DNA of 64,000 bases, from assembly GCA_031552735.1 (NCBI GenBank), contig JAVBMF010000026.1, forward strand, positions 1 to 64,000, given 5' to 3'. The first letter of the stretch is position 1. The number at the start of each line of letters is the position of its first letter. The position numbers and the translations under genes were made by a program. Origin of the DNA: JAVBUY01 sp031552735 (GTDB lineage: Bacteria; Bacillota; Clostridia; Christensenellales; Aristaeellaceae). Below the pieces are notes generated by a model. That model saw only the letters and a list, made by a program, of their open reading frames with translations. It did no database searches and was not told where the DNA came from. Of this stretch, positions 31,046 to 40,841 are shown piece after piece.

Positions 31046-33313
31046 GTGGGCGAAACGACGCACCCCGCGATGGCGCAGGAGCGCGCGCAAGTGGCACGGA
31101 CACTGGCCATCATTGCCGATGAACGCGTGATTGCCGCGCAAGAGGCGACCGAGCAGGCAGAGCGCATCGGTCGGCTGGCGCGCGAGGCGGGTGGGATTTA
31201 CAGCGACGAGGAGGAAGTGGCGCGCTTTGTGGGGCGCACGCTGGATCAGCGGGTCGATGCGCTGGCGCGCGCGGCCAATCGTCCCTACTTTACGCGTGTG
31301 GACTTTATCCCGCAGGGCGGCCGCGCGGAGACACACTACATTGGCAAGTGGGGCGTGCTGAAGAGCCCGGACTTTGACAGTGTGGTGGTGGACTGGCGCT
31401 CGCCGGTGGCCAATCTGTACTATTCGGGGCAGGTCGGGCCGCTGTCTTACACGGCGCCGGATGGCGCGGTGCACGGTGAGCTGACGCTCAAGCGGCATCT
31501 GGCGGTGGAAAATGGCGAGCTGCTGTCGGTGTTCGACACCGATGTAGTGTCGCAGGACGCGTACTTGCAGCAGGCGCTGGCCGCGATATCCCCCACAAAA
31601 CTGCGCGAGATTGTCTCAACCATTCAGGCGGAGCAGAACATCGTGATCCGCCATTCGCTGGATAAGCCGCTGGTGGTGCAGGGCGTTGCCGGATCGGGCA
31701 AAACCACCATCGCGCTGCACCGTATCGCATGGCTACTGTACGCATATCAGCGGCGGCTTGCGCCCGAACAGATGCTGATCCTCGCGCCCAGTCCGATGTT
31801 TCTGGACTATATTTCGGCGGTGCTGCCCGACCTGGGCGTCGAGCATGTGCGGCAGGATACGGTGGCGTCGCTGCTCAATGCGACACTGGGCAAGGAAGCG
31901 GTGCGGTTGCATCCCGACGACACACTGGAGCAGGTGCTGGCGCAGGACGACGCGCAGCGGGCGCGCACGACCGCGCGACTGCAATACATGGGCTCACTGC
32001 GCTTTGGTCAGGCGATTGAAGCGTTTTTATCCGGTGTGGAGCAGAACCTCGCGCCCGAAGGCGATCTGCGGTTTGGGCCAGCCAAGCTCTACACGCAGGC
32101 TGAGTTGCAGCGTATCCTGTCCGAGGAGCTCAGCGCGTTTCCACTGCGCCGCCGCGTGCAGGAATTGCGCAAGTATATCCAGCGCAAGCTACAGCATGCT
32201 GCCGGTCAGGTCGAAGCCTGGCTGCGACAGGAATGTGAGCGTCGGGTGCAGGCACTGCTGGACACGCTGCCCGATGGAGAGACGCGCCGCCAGCGCATGA
32301 TGAAGCTCTATGACAGCCGAGACGCGCGCATCCGGGAGTTGAAGGATAGCGCCAAGGCGTTCATACCCGAGGCGCTGGCGCGCTTTGCCAAGCTGGACAT
32401 CCTCTCGCTGTACGCCGATTTTTTGCGTACGCCGGTTGAGCGCATGCCCGCAGAGGATCGCGACGCGTGGCTGTTGGTGCAGGCACACAGTGGCATCCTG
32501 CGCGGCGACAAGCAAGCGCGCACCGAGGATGTGCCCGCGCTGGCGCTGATCGCGCGCCGGGTGGCAGGCTGGGTAAAGCAGGACATTCGGCATGTGGTCA
32601 TCGACGAGGCGCAGGATTTGTCGCCGCTGATGGTCTATGCGGTGAAAGAACTGGCGGGCCACGCATCGTTTACCATTGTGGGCGATCTGATGCAGGGCGT
32701 GCACGCCTATCGGGGGCTGACCAATTGGTCGCAGCTAACCGACGCGGTATTTGGCGGGGCGGCAACTTTTCACGAGTTAGTGGTGAGCTACCGCAACACG
32801 GTGGAGATTATGCGCTTTGCCACTGAGGTGGCGCGACGGCATGCGCCGGATGGCCAGACCGAACCCATGCCGGTGCTGCGCCATGGGCCGGAGCCAATTG
32901 TGACCGAAGTCGCGCCAGAGGACAGCGGGCGCGCCATCGCCGAACAGGTGCGCGCATGGCGGCAGGAAGGATTTGGCGCGATCGCTATCATTGGCCGGGA
33001 CGCTGTGGCCTGCGCCGCGCTGATGCGGATGCTGCCCCAGGAATTGGAGGCCAGGCTGGTGCGCGCGGAGGACACCGTGTTTCGTACCGGGCTGTCGGTG
33101 ATTCCGGCGGCGCTGGTCAAGGGGCTGGAGTTCGACTGTGTGCTGCTGCCAGATGTCAGCGCTGCGCTGTGGGCGGATGCGGCGCTTCAGGCGCGGTTGC
33201 TCTATGTGTGCGTCACGCGGCCATTGCATCGGCTGACTTGTTATTATTCCGGCGTGCCTAGCGCGCTGCTGCCAGAGGAGAGGAGAAAACCGCATGCGCA
33301 CGCAACCCGATAA
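31046..33313 (+). CDS. helD: HelD-like UvrD-family helicase (RNA polymerase recycling factor)
   Basis: A 755-residue superfamily 1 helicase. The N-terminal helical arm (about residues 1-60) precedes an N-terminal segment WRSPVANLYYSG and Walker A VQGVAGSGKTTIALHRIAWL (about residue 210). Later motifs are VIDEAQDLSPLM (Walker B), VGDLMQGVHAYRG, SYRNTVEIM and KGLEFDCVLLPD. The layout matches HelD, which enters the RNA polymerase channels and frees stalled enzyme using ATP, rather than true UvrD/PcrA. The start is GTG at 31046 with GGGGAGGG 7 bases upstream; an ATG at 31039 is out of frame. It overlaps the next gene by 20 bases. Confidence 0.88.
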   Translation: MGETTHPAMAQERAQVARTLAIIADERVIAAQEATEQAERIGRLAREAGGIYSDEEEVARFVGRTLDQRVDALARAANRPYFTRVDFIPQGGRAETHYIGKWGVLKSPDFDSVVVDWRSPVANLYYSGQVGPLSYTAPDGAVHGELTLKRHLAVENGELLSVFDTDVVSQDAYLQQALAAISPTKLREIVSTIQAEQNIVIRHSLDKPLVVQGVAGSGKTTIALHRIAWLLYAYQRRLAPEQMLILAPSPMFLDYISAVLPDLGVEHVRQDTVASLLNATLGKEAVRLHPDDTLEQVLAQDDAQRARTTARLQYMGSLRFGQAIEAFLSGVEQNLAPEGDLRFGPAKLYTQAELQRILSEELSAFPLRRRVQELRKYIQRKLQHAAGQVEAWLRQECERRVQALLDTLPDGETRRQRMMKLYDSRDARIRELKDSAKAFIPEALARFAKLDILSLYADFLRTPVERMPAEDRDAWLLVQAHSGILRGDKQARTEDVPALALIARRVAGWVKQDIRHVVIDEAQDLSPLMVYAVKELAGHASFTIVGDLMQGVHAYRGLTNWSQLTDAVFGGAATFHELVVSYRNTVEIMRFATEVARRHAPDGQTEPMPVLRHGPEPIVTEVAPEDSGRAIAEQVRAWRQEGFGAIAIIGRDAVACAALMRMLPQELEARLVRAEDTVFRTGLSVIPAALVKGLEFDCVLLPDVSAALWADAALQARLLYVCVTRPLHRLTCYYSGVPSALLPEERRKPHAHATR

Positions 33314-34826
33314 GCACCGGTATGAAAAGCGCGGTTTGGTTCTATTGCTGTGGGTATCGCTGCTGGTCTTTTTGGGCGGCTGCGCGATACACGCCCGGGC
33401 ACAGGATGCGGCACCCGTGCCGTCCGATATGCTACTGAGCGCGTCGGCGGGTATGGATGCCTATGTGATTGACGCCGCGCTGGACGTGAAGGCGGCTACG
33501 CTGACTTGCACGCAGCAGGTGGTCTACACAAACCGCACCGGGCAGGTGCAGGACATGCTGTATTTTCACGCGTATGCCAACGTGTTCAAGCGCGAGGATA
33601 CCTCGCCGGCCACCGATCCAGCGTTGATGGAAGAGACCTACGGCAAGCAGGGCTTTAACCCCGGCGAGATTTCCTTTGCTGAGGTGCTTGTTCAGGGCGC
33701 GCCGGTGGCCTTTGCGCTGGCGGGAGACGCCGAAACCATCCTGCGCGTGCCGGTGGGCAATCTGGCGGACCGTGCCACCGTGCGCATTGATATGCGCTAT
33801 ACGATCCGTGTGCCCAAGCTGGGCTTCCGCTTTGGCGTGCGCGAAAATGTATGGAGCTTTGGCAACGTATTCCCGATTGTCGCAATATTCGAGGATGGCG
33901 CGTGGCGGCTCGATCCCTACGGCAAGATTGGTGATCCGTTCTACAGCGCCTGTGCCAATTACACGGTGACATTGCGCGCGCCCAAGGGATATCTGGCCGC
34001 CGCAACCGGTACGCTGACTGCGCAGGACAAGCAGACGGATGGTTCGACGCAGTTCCGCTTTGAGGCGCTGGCTGTGCGCGATTTCGCGATGACTGTCAGC
34101 AACAAGTACAAGACGGCCATACGCACCGAGCAGGGTGTACGCGTCACCGCCTATGCGATGAGCGATAAGCTGGCCAAACGCACCGCCGAGATCGGCGCAC
34201 AGGCGCTGACGGTGTATGCGGACATTCTCGGCGAACCCTACCCCTATCCGACGCTGACGCTGGCCGCCAGCGAGATGGGCGGCTATGGCGGGATGGAATA
34301 TCCCAGCTTTGCGATGATCGATCTGGGGCAATACGAGGACCGAAAGGTCAAGGATGGCTCGCTGGAAATGGTGATTGCGCACGAGGTAGCGCACCAGTGG
34401 TGGTACGCACTGGTGGGCAGCGATCAGATTCGCGCGCCGTGGCTGGACGAGGCGTTGACGGAGTACAGCGCGATGCGTTACTTTGAGCGCATCTATGGAC
34501 AGAAAATATTCGATGCGCTGTTTGCGCAGCGTGTGGAAAGCGCGATGCGCGTCACCGTGCCCAGCGACCGCACGATTGCCGCTGAGGCCGAGCGGTTCTC
34601 CTCGCTGGCGGAGTACAGCCTGGTGGTCTATCGCCGCGGCGCGGGCATGATGCTGGGACTCAAGGATGCGCTGGGCGAGGATGTATTTCGCGAGGTGCTG
34701 CGCCGCTACATCGGTACCTACCGGTTTGGCTTTGGCACGCGCGAGGGGTTCGAGCGCATCGTGAACGAAGTGACGGGCGCAAACTGGAGCGGGTACTTGG
34801 ATGACTATCTGGATGGTACGATGTGA
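33294..34826 (+). CDS. M1 family zinc metallopeptidase, lipoprotein
   Basis: A 510-residue gluzincin peptidase. A hydrophobic signal ends in the lipobox LGGC (about residues 27-30), so it is anchored outside the membrane. The zinc site is HEVAHQWW (His 363 and 367) with the third ligand in WLDEALTEYSAMRY, 18 residues later. The exopeptidase motif appears as GYGGMEYPS in place of GxMEN. A beta-rich N-terminal domain (about 45-260) precedes the catalytic part. Expected role: trimming peptides at the cell surface. AGGAGAGGAG precedes the ATG, which lies inside the end of helD. Confidence 0.9.
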   Translation: MRTQPDKHRYEKRGLVLLLWVSLLVFLGGCAIHARAQDAAPVPSDMLLSASAGMDAYVIDAALDVKAATLTCTQQVVYTNRTGQVQDMLYFHAYANVFKREDTSPATDPALMEETYGKQGFNPGEISFAEVLVQGAPVAFALAGDAETILRVPVGNLADRATVRIDMRYTIRVPKLGFRFGVRENVWSFGNVFPIVAIFEDGAWRLDPYGKIGDPFYSACANYTVTLRAPKGYLAAATGTLTAQDKQTDGSTQFRFEALAVRDFAMTVSNKYKTAIRTEQGVRVTAYAMSDKLAKRTAEIGAQALTVYADILGEPYPYPTLTLAASEMGGYGGMEYPSFAMIDLGQYEDRKVKDGSLEMVIAHEVAHQWWYALVGSDQIRAPWLDEALTEYSAMRYFERIYGQKIFDALFAQRVESAMRVTVPSDRTIAAEAERFSSLAEYSLVVYRRGAGMMLGLKDALGEDVFREVLRRYIGTYRFGFGTREGFERIVNEVTGANWSGYLDDYLDGTM

Positions 34827-34836
34827 TGCAAAAAAC

Positions 34837-34870
34837 AATCCCCCGGCAGTGCATTTTGCCGGGGGATTAT
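34837..34870. terminator. bidirectional terminator between the M1 peptidase and galM
   Basis: AATCCCCCGGCA and TTGCCGGGGGATT pair over 12-13 positions, with an A-rich stretch before and a TTATTATT tail after, so it can serve both converging genes. Confidence 0.88.
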
Positions 34871-34886
34871 TATTATTGAGGTGACG

Positions 34887-35960
34887 TTACACGTCGCTGC
34901 GCACAGAGAACTTGTAGACGGTAGTGCTTTCGTAGGACTGGTTGGCCGCAAAGATACAACTGGGGAAATTCGGGTGGTTGGGCGAATCCGGGAAGTACTG
35001 GGTTTCCAGACACAGACCGCCGTGCTTTCCATACAAGGCATTGTCCTTGGCCGGATGATCGACCGAGAGCATATTGCCGGCATAGAACTGGATGCCTGGC
35101 ATGTCAGTGAAGGTTTCCATCACGCGGCCGCTGGCCGGATCATACAGCTCGCTGGCTTTGCAGACGCCTTCGCTGGCATCCACCAGCACGAAGTTGTGAT
35201 CGTAGCCATGGCCATTGCGCAGTTGTTCATCCTGCTCGGTCATTGCCAGACCATCACCAATGTGGGTCAGTTCGCGCAGGTCCATGGGCGTGCCCGCCAC
35301 ATCGCGCAATTCGCCAGTGGGGATACACTGCGCATCGACCGGGGTGAATTGCTGCGCGCCGATCAGAATCTGGTGCCCGGCGATGCTGCCCGCGCCATGA
35401 CCGGCGAGGTTGAAGTAGGCGTGGTTGGTCAAATTGATGACCGTCGTCTTGCTACACTGCGCGCGATATTGAATGATCAGCTCGTTGTCGTCGTTCCAGG
35501 TATAGGTGACGTGCACTGTCAGCGTGCCAGGATAGTGCTGATCGCCATCAGGACTGACCAAGGTCAGCACCACGCTATCGCTGCCTTCGCCAGATTCGCA
35601 GGCGTGCGTCCATACACGCTTGTCAAAGCCAACGTTGCCGCCATGCAGGTGGTTGTCGCCCTCGTTGGTATCCAACTGATACAGCGTATCGTCGATGGTG
35701 AGCCGACCGCCAGCGATGCGGTTGGCATAGCGACCGACCAAAGCACCCAGATAGCCGCCGGTGCGCTCATAATCCGCCAGCGTGCGATAACCCAGCACAA
35801 CATCGCCAAAGATGCCGAAGCGGTCTGGTACGATCAGTTCGGTCAGCGTGCCGCCATACGTGATCAGCGAAACACTGGCACCGGACTGGTTGGTCATGGT
35901 GACGCGCGTCACAGGCTCTCCGGCCTGCGTTATGCCATATGGGGTTTCGGATATGGCCAT
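34887..35960 (-). CDS. galM: aldose 1-epimerase (mutarotase)
   Basis: A 357-residue enzyme that interconverts alpha and beta anomers of free sugars. Catalytic histidines are seen in GDNHLHGGNVGFDKRVW and in INLTNHAYFNLAGHG; the catalytic glutamate is in CLETQYFPDSPNHPNFPS. The start is the ATG at 35960 with AAAGGAG upstream. It has its own promoter and shares a terminator with the M1 gene. It may serve general hexose use; there is no neighbouring galactose operon. Confidence 0.95.
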   Translation of the reverse strand: MAISETPYGITQAGEPVTRVTMTNQSGASVSLITYGGTLTELIVPDRFGIFGDVVLGYRTLADYERTGGYLGALVGRYANRIAGGRLTIDDTLYQLDTNEGDNHLHGGNVGFDKRVWTHACESGEGSDSVVLTLVSPDGDQHYPGTLTVHVTYTWNDDNELIIQYRAQCSKTTVINLTNHAYFNLAGHGAGSIAGHQILIGAQQFTPVDAQCIPTGELRDVAGTPMDLRELTHIGDGLAMTEQDEQLRNGHGYDHNFVLVDASEGVCKASELYDPASGRVMETFTDMPGIQFYAGNMLSVDHPAKDNALYGKHGGLCLETQYFPDSPNHPNFPSCIFAANQSYESTTVYKFSVRSDV

Positions 35961-36020
35961 GCGAACTCTCCTTTGTGGTCGCTTGGGAAAGGTGGCTGCA
36001 AGTATTGCAGTCAAGAAGAT

Positions 36021-36049
36021 ATTATACTGCCTTTAGCAAGGATTGGCAA
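36021..36049 (-). promoter_or_regulatory. promoter of galM
   Basis: On the minus strand TTGCCA (36049-36044), a 17-base spacer, TATAAT (36026-36021). Confidence 0.75.
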
Positions 36050-36068
36050 GTGGGTGGGGGGAAAGGAC

Positions 36069-36097
36069 TTGCCACCAATCGGCGCATATCGTATAAT
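36069..36097 (+). promoter_or_regulatory. promoter of the glycosyltransferase gene
   Basis: TTGCCA (36069-36074), a 17-base spacer, TATAAT (36092-36097). The same -35 hexamer and spacing occur in the divergent galM promoter 20 bases away, so the two genes could be co-regulated. Confidence 0.75.
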
Positions 36098-36136
36098 ATG
36101 AAGGAAATTCTCGCACACATAGAACAGGAGACAAAC

Positions 36137-37615
36137 ATGCAAGCATTTTTCGCGCGGTTGGCGGCCTTTTGCCAGAAGCATAAAACCATCCTGCAATGGG
36201 CGTGCATGCTGGGGCTGGCTGCGGCGTTTTTTGGGGGCAGCGTATACTTTGGCCCGGTGTCCATGCTGTCGCACTGCAAGGACTGGGCGGAGCGCAAGCT
36301 GCTGCTATTTCTCTTTACCGCGCTGTATATCGCGGTGATGGCGGTCTACCTGATCTGGAAAAAGCCGGACTGGACGCGCTTTGCCTACGTGCTGGTGCTG
36401 ATGATGGTGGCACTGGTGGTGCGCATCGCGCTGTTTAACCAAATCACTGCGGACTACACGTCTTTCCTGCGCGAGTGGGTCAATGTGTTCAAGGCCGAGG
36501 GGTTCAGTGCCATCACCAAGGAAATTGGCGACTACAATCTGCCATACCAGTACATTCTAGCGGTCATCGCCAAGGTACCGATCAACCCGCTCTACCAGAT
36601 CAAACTGGTGTCGGTGACCTTCGACTTTGCACTGGCGCTGCTGCTGATGGGCATGACCGACCGCTTCCTGCACAAGCGCTACGGCATGGTGGTGCTCACT
36701 GCGGTGCTGCTGATGCCGACGCTGTGGTTCAACGGCGCGTTCTGGGCGCAATGCGACGCGATCTATGTGTTCTTCGTAATGGCGTGCCTGTACGCCATGC
36801 TGGCCGACCGGCCGGTATTGTCGGTGGCCATGCTGACCATCGCGTTCTCGTTTAAGATTCAGACCATCTTCTTTTTCCCGATGGTGCTGTTTGGGCTGCT
36901 GCACAAAAAATACAAGCCGCGTCACGCACTGGTGTTTATCGTGACATACATGCTGATTATTACACCGGCGCTGCTGATGGGCCGGAGCCTCGTCAGCGCG
37001 CTGAGCATCTATTTCCGCCAAGCGGCGCAATATAACGACCGGCTGACGTACAACGCACCGAACATGTATCAGTTCATGCCCTTTGGCGAAGTGAGCATGC
37101 AGCACGATTATCGCAGCATTTTGCAGTACTTTACGCAGATTGACCCCGCGACTTGGGGAGAGTGGTGGACGCCGGATACGGTGCGCTACTTGCAGGCGTC
37201 GCTGGTGCCCTATGCCGCGATGTTGGTGCTGGCGCTGGTGTTCTATCTCTTCAATAACCGCAAGTATATCAAGCTGGAGCACGTGTGGATGATCGCGATG
37301 GCGTTCACACTGCTCATTCCGCTGGTGCTGCCCAAGATGCATGACCGCTACTTCATGCTGGCCGAGATATTCGCGATTCTCTACGCGGTGCGCTATCCCA
37401 AGCGCTGGTTTATCCCGGTGCTGGTGATCTGGGCGTCGTTCGAGAGCTACATGCCCTTTATCGCGCGCGAGCGGCCGCTGGACATGCGCATCGCGGCGGT
37501 GATGATGATGGCGGCGATGGGCGTGGTGCTGTGGGATATGATCCGCGCGATGCGCGCCGGACGCGCACTGGACAAGGCCGACAAAGCGACGATGGACGAG
37601 CCGTACGCGGTTTGA
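36137..37615 (+). CDS. polytopic membrane glycosyltransferase-like protein (GT-C, DUF2029/GT87-like)
   Basis: A 492-residue protein with ten or more hydrophobic helices spread along its length. Acidic residues in the first outer loop (ITADYTSFLREWVNVF) are typical of GT-C enzymes that use polyprenyl-phosphate sugars, and KMHDRYFMLAEIFAILYA near the end is the signature of GT87/DUF2029 relatives. It probably transfers a mannose- or glucose-type sugar outside the membrane. The acceptor is unknown. The ATG at 36137 has AGGAG upstream; in-frame alternatives further upstream have weaker sites. The C-terminal tail is charged. Confidence 0.8.
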   Translation: MQAFFARLAAFCQKHKTILQWACMLGLAAAFFGGSVYFGPVSMLSHCKDWAERKLLLFLFTALYIAVMAVYLIWKKPDWTRFAYVLVLMMVALVVRIALFNQITADYTSFLREWVNVFKAEGFSAITKEIGDYNLPYQYILAVIAKVPINPLYQIKLVSVTFDFALALLLMGMTDRFLHKRYGMVVLTAVLLMPTLWFNGAFWAQCDAIYVFFVMACLYAMLADRPVLSVAMLTIAFSFKIQTIFFFPMVLFGLLHKKYKPRHALVFIVTYMLIITPALLMGRSLVSALSIYFRQAAQYNDRLTYNAPNMYQFMPFGEVSMQHDYRSILQYFTQIDPATWGEWWTPDTVRYLQASLVPYAAMLVLALVFYLFNNRKYIKLEHVWMIAMAFTLLIPLVLPKMHDRYFMLAEIFAILYAVRYPKRWFIPVLVIWASFESYMPFIARERPLDMRIAAVMMMAAMGVVLWDMIRAMRAGRALDKADKATMDEPYAV

Positions 37616-37777
37616 CCGGAAAAAATTTGAAAATTGCCGGTCGTTCTTAATCCAATTCTCATGCACTCCTTAGCGCATCTTCAAGCGAAAAGCCGTCGCG
37701 TGCGGTATTCTATGCTTGCGAGGCGGAAACAGCCTGCATGATAGAAAAACGCATGAACGATAGAGGAGGACACAATC

Positions 37778-38533
37778 ATGGCAAAGTTTACGATGGAGCA
37801 AATTGATTACCTTCGCGAGAAGGCTGCCATTTCGTACGAAGAGGCGGTCGAGGTGCTGGAGAAGAACGATGGCGATCTGGCACACTGCATGGTCGACCTG
37901 GAGCGGCGCGGCCGGTTAAAGCCGCAGGCCAAGAAGGCGGGTGGCCGTGCCAACTACAATCCCTTCGCCGGGATGGAAGGCACCGCCGAGCAAGTGTACC
38001 AGAAATACCAGCAGAGCCGCAGCCAAGGCTATCAGGGGCAGGGCCAGAGCACCGGCGAGCGCCCCAAGGCGTTTGTGCTAGATCCCGCGTGGCTCAAGAG
38101 CACGCTGTTTTCCCGCGTAGTCGTGCGCAAGAACGATGCCGTGGTGGTCAATCTGCCCGTGCTGCTGATCCTCATTGCGTTCATTCTGGCCTTCCCGGTG
38201 TCGGTGGCGCTGGTCATCCTGACCTTCCTGATGGGCTGCACCATCAAATGGGAGCGCCCCGCCGCCAAAGACGAGCGGGAGAACGACTTGTATACCTTTG
38301 TGGACAAGACTGCGGAGAACATCCGCCGCACCACCGACAGCTTTGTCGAGACCTTCAAGAACGAAGTGCGCCCGCAGGACCCGCGTCCGGAAGACCAAGC
38401 GGAGTATGGCACCACCAAGGAGCCCGATGCCAAAGCGGACGCCAAAGCCAAGAAGGGCAAGCCGGGTGACGTGGCTGCCGCTGCCGATGCGGCGGAAGGC
38501 GAGAGCACCGAGGGTGAGTATACGGTAGAATAA
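37778..38533 (+). CDS. UBA-like/DUF4342 membrane-associated protein
   Basis: A 251-residue protein. Residues 1-50 form a UBA-like three-helix domain (EQIDYLREKAAISYEEAVEV, NDGDLAHCMVDLERRG) of the kind seen in EF-Ts and DUF4342 proteins. A Gln/Ser-rich spacer follows, then one or two membrane helices (about residues 125-155, VVNLPVLLILIAFILAFPVS) and a long acidic, Ala/Lys-rich tail. GAGGAGG precedes the ATG. The two-component pair lies just downstream behind a hairpin. Function unknown; a membrane stress or envelope role is only a guess. Confidence 0.8.
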   Translation: MAKFTMEQIDYLREKAAISYEEAVEVLEKNDGDLAHCMVDLERRGRLKPQAKKAGGRANYNPFAGMEGTAEQVYQKYQQSRSQGYQGQGQSTGERPKAFVLDPAWLKSTLFSRVVVRKNDAVVVNLPVLLILIAFILAFPVSVALVILTFLMGCTIKWERPAAKDERENDLYTFVDKTAENIRRTTDSFVETFKNEVRPQDPRPEDQAEYGTTKEPDAKADAKAKKGKPGDVAAAADAAEGESTEGEYTVE

Positions 38534-38545
38534 CCGCCAAAGCTT

Positions 38546-38576
38546 GATGCGGGACGCGTTCGTCCCGCATCGTTTG
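38546..38576 (+). terminator. hairpin between the DUF4342 gene and the two-component system
   Basis: GATGCGGGACG-cgtt-CGTCCCGCATC, a perfect 11-bp stem, followed by GTTTG. The weak T-run suggests partial read-through into the response regulator gene. Confidence 0.65.
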
Positions 38577-38613
38577 CGTTGTGCGAAGCGGGAAAGACTG
38601 GGGGAGCGACACA

Positions 38614-39312
38614 GTGGCCAAGATTCTGATCGTAGAGGATGAAAACAAGATCGCCCGCTTTGTAGAGCTGGAGCTGTCGCACGAGGGCTATTCGGTGGAG
38701 ATTGCCAGCGACGGACGCGAGGGCCTGAACAAAGCGCTGTCCTGGCAGCCTGATTTGATCGTGCTCGACCTCATGCTGCCGGGACTGTCGGGCATCGAGG
38801 TATGCCGCCGTGTGCGTCAGGAGAGCCAAGTGCCCATCATCATGCTGACTGCTAAGGACGATGTGTCCGACAAGGTGATGGGGCTGGACATGGGCGCGGA
38901 TGACTACATGACCAAGCCCTTTGCGATTGAGGAATTGCTGGCGCGCATCCGCTCGATGCTCAAGCGCCAACGGCAAGCCGCCGAACCGGAAGCACCGCAA
39001 AAGCTGACTGTCGGCGCGTTGATGCTCGATCCGCGCGCATACACTGTGACCTGCCGGAACGAGTCCATCACGCTGACCAAGAAGGAATTTGACCTGCTGG
39101 CCTACCTAATGGCCCGCGCGGGCGAAGTGGTGACCCGTGATGAGCTGTTGGACAAAGTATGGGGCTATGCCTATGCCGGGGACACCAATATCGTGGACGT
39201 GTATGTGCGTTATCTGCGCACCAAGATCGATGAGCGCATGGGCGTGAAATATCTGCACACGGTACGCGGTGTCGGCTACATGATAAAGGATGAAGAAAAG
39301 CAGCATGGATAA
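38614..39312 (+). CDS. OmpR/PhoB family response regulator
   Basis: A 232-residue regulator. The receiver domain has the acidic pocket in VEDENKI, the phospho-acceptor Asp in VLDLMLPGLSG (about residue 52), IIMLTAKDD and the Lys in DYMTKPFAIEELL. The C-terminal winged helix shows LTKKEFDLLAYLMARAGEVV and the wing region TNIVDVYVRYLRTKID, RGVGYMI. The start is a GTG with GGGGAG 7 bases upstream. It overlaps the kinase gene downstream. Target genes unknown. Confidence 0.95.
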   Translation: MAKILIVEDENKIARFVELELSHEGYSVEIASDGREGLNKALSWQPDLIVLDLMLPGLSGIEVCRRVRQESQVPIIMLTAKDDVSDKVMGLDMGADDYMTKPFAIEELLARIRSMLKRQRQAAEPEAPQKLTVGALMLDPRAYTVTCRNESITLTKKEFDLLAYLMARAGEVVTRDELLDKVWGYAYAGDTNIVDVYVRYLRTKIDERMGVKYLHTVRGVGYMIKDEEKQHG

Positions 39313-40831
39313 GAAGCAGGCGTCCGACAAAGCGCCCAAGCCGCGCTACAAGCGGCCCAAGGGCCTGACGCGCAAGGAGCGCAAGCGCATCCAGCAGCAG
39401 CAACGCGAAGCCTATCGCGCGCTGGTGAAGGAGCAGGCTGCCGCCACCGGCGAAAGCCCGCTCAACCGCTTCAGTCGGCTCATCCATGAGTTTTTCGTGC
39501 ATGGGCTGAGCAACCTGCGCTTTTCGCTGAGCCTGCGCATCGCGGCGACGTATGCGCGGCTACTGCTGGGCATGTATTTTCGCAATGTGACGCTGCTGCT
39601 CCTGGTGTTCTGCATATGGCAAGCGCCGCAACTGATGCTGCGCAATGGCAAAGTGGTAGAGGCGGTGATTGCGGCGGAGAATCCGCTGGCACTGCCGCCG
39701 CTGCCCTATGCCGAGCAAGTGGTAGCTGAGGCGCTGCCGGGCGATCCGCCCGCGCCGGTGGGCTTCTGGCAGCAGCGTGTGCAGCCGCACCTCGGCGCGC
39801 TGCGCGGGGTCACACTGGCGCAGGTGTATCATCCGGTGCTGCATTTTGAGACGCTGTACGCGCATGGTGGGCAAACCTGGCGCGTGCGCACCGCGCACGA
39901 CCTGTGGCCGCTGTGTGTGATGTTTTTGCAGCTCATGGCTGCACTGCTGGTCTTTGATATCGGGCGCGCGGTCGCGTTCCTTTTTGAAGGGCGGCGCATG
40001 AACAGAAAGACGCTGCAACCGATCGCCGATATGAGTAAGAGCGCGCAGATGCTGTCGGAGAACGACTTGAGCCTGCGCCTGAACGTGGCCGGGGCCAAGA
40101 GCGAGCTGCGCGATCTGGCCAGTGTGCTCAACGACATGCTGGACCGCGTGGAAGTAGCCTATAACGGGCAGAAGCAGTTTGTGTCCGACGCGTCGCACGA
40201 GTTGCGCACGCCCATCGCGGTGATTCAAGGCTATGCCAATCTGCTGGAGCGATGGGGCAAGGATGATCCGCAGGTGCGTGATGAGGCGATCACCGCCATC
40301 GTGCACGAAACCGCCAACATGAAGGAACTGGTGGAGAAGCTGCTGTTCCTCGCGCGCCACGACAAGCAGCCCTTCGCGCTCAAGCTGGAGCACTTTGAGC
40401 TGCGCGAGCTCATGGAGGAAACCATCCGTGAGACCGAGATGATTACCGCCAATCACCACGTCGAGACCGGCGCGCTGACCAGCGGGATTCTCTATGCCGA
40501 CCGCAACGCCATCAAGCAGGCAATCCGCATCCTGATTGACAACGCGGTCAAGTACACACCGGCGGGCGGCACAATCCGCATTGGGTGCGAGCGGCAGCAG
40601 GGCACGGTAACCATCGCCATCAGCGACACCGGCGCGGGCATCGCCACCGCTGATCTGCCCAACATATTTGACCGCTTTTACCGCGCCGACGCGGCGCGCG
40701 CCGGACAGACCTCCGGGCATGGGCTGGGGTTGTCGATTGCCAAGATCATTGTGCTGGCACACGGCGGAAAGATCAAAGTGCGCAGCCAGAAGGGCAAGGG
40801 AACGACGTTCAGCATGGTGCTGCCGAACTGA
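39305..40831 (+). CDS. sensor histidine kinase (HAMP/HisKA/HATPase)
   Basis: A 508-residue kinase, cognate partner of the preceding regulator. A basic cytoplasmic start is followed by a membrane helix (about residues 90-115, NVTLLLLVFCIWQAP), an outer sensor region of about 85 residues, and a second helix (about 205-225). A HAMP-like linker is followed by DASHELRTPIAVIQGYANLL with the phospho-accepting His (about residue 298), the N box IRILIDNAVKYTPAGG and G boxes DTGAGIA and GHGLGLSIAK. The start is uncertain: ATG 39305 overlaps the upstream stop by 8 bases, and ATG 39290 is also in frame; neither has an ideal site. Confidence 0.92.
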   Translation: MDKKQASDKAPKPRYKRPKGLTRKERKRIQQQQREAYRALVKEQAAATGESPLNRFSRLIHEFFVHGLSNLRFSLSLRIAATYARLLLGMYFRNVTLLLLVFCIWQAPQLMLRNGKVVEAVIAAENPLALPPLPYAEQVVAEALPGDPPAPVGFWQQRVQPHLGALRGVTLAQVYHPVLHFETLYAHGGQTWRVRTAHDLWPLCVMFLQLMAALLVFDIGRAVAFLFEGRRMNRKTLQPIADMSKSAQMLSENDLSLRLNVAGAKSELRDLASVLNDMLDRVEVAYNGQKQFVSDASHELRTPIAVIQGYANLLERWGKDDPQVRDEAITAIVHETANMKELVEKLLFLARHDKQPFALKLEHFELRELMEETIRETEMITANHHVETGALTSGILYADRNAIKQAIRILIDNAVKYTPAGGTIRIGCERQQGTVTIAISDTGAGIATADLPNIFDRFYRADAARAGQTSGHGLGLSIAKIIVLAHGGKIKVRSQKGKGTTFSMVLPN

Positions 40832-40841
40832 AAATGCCATC

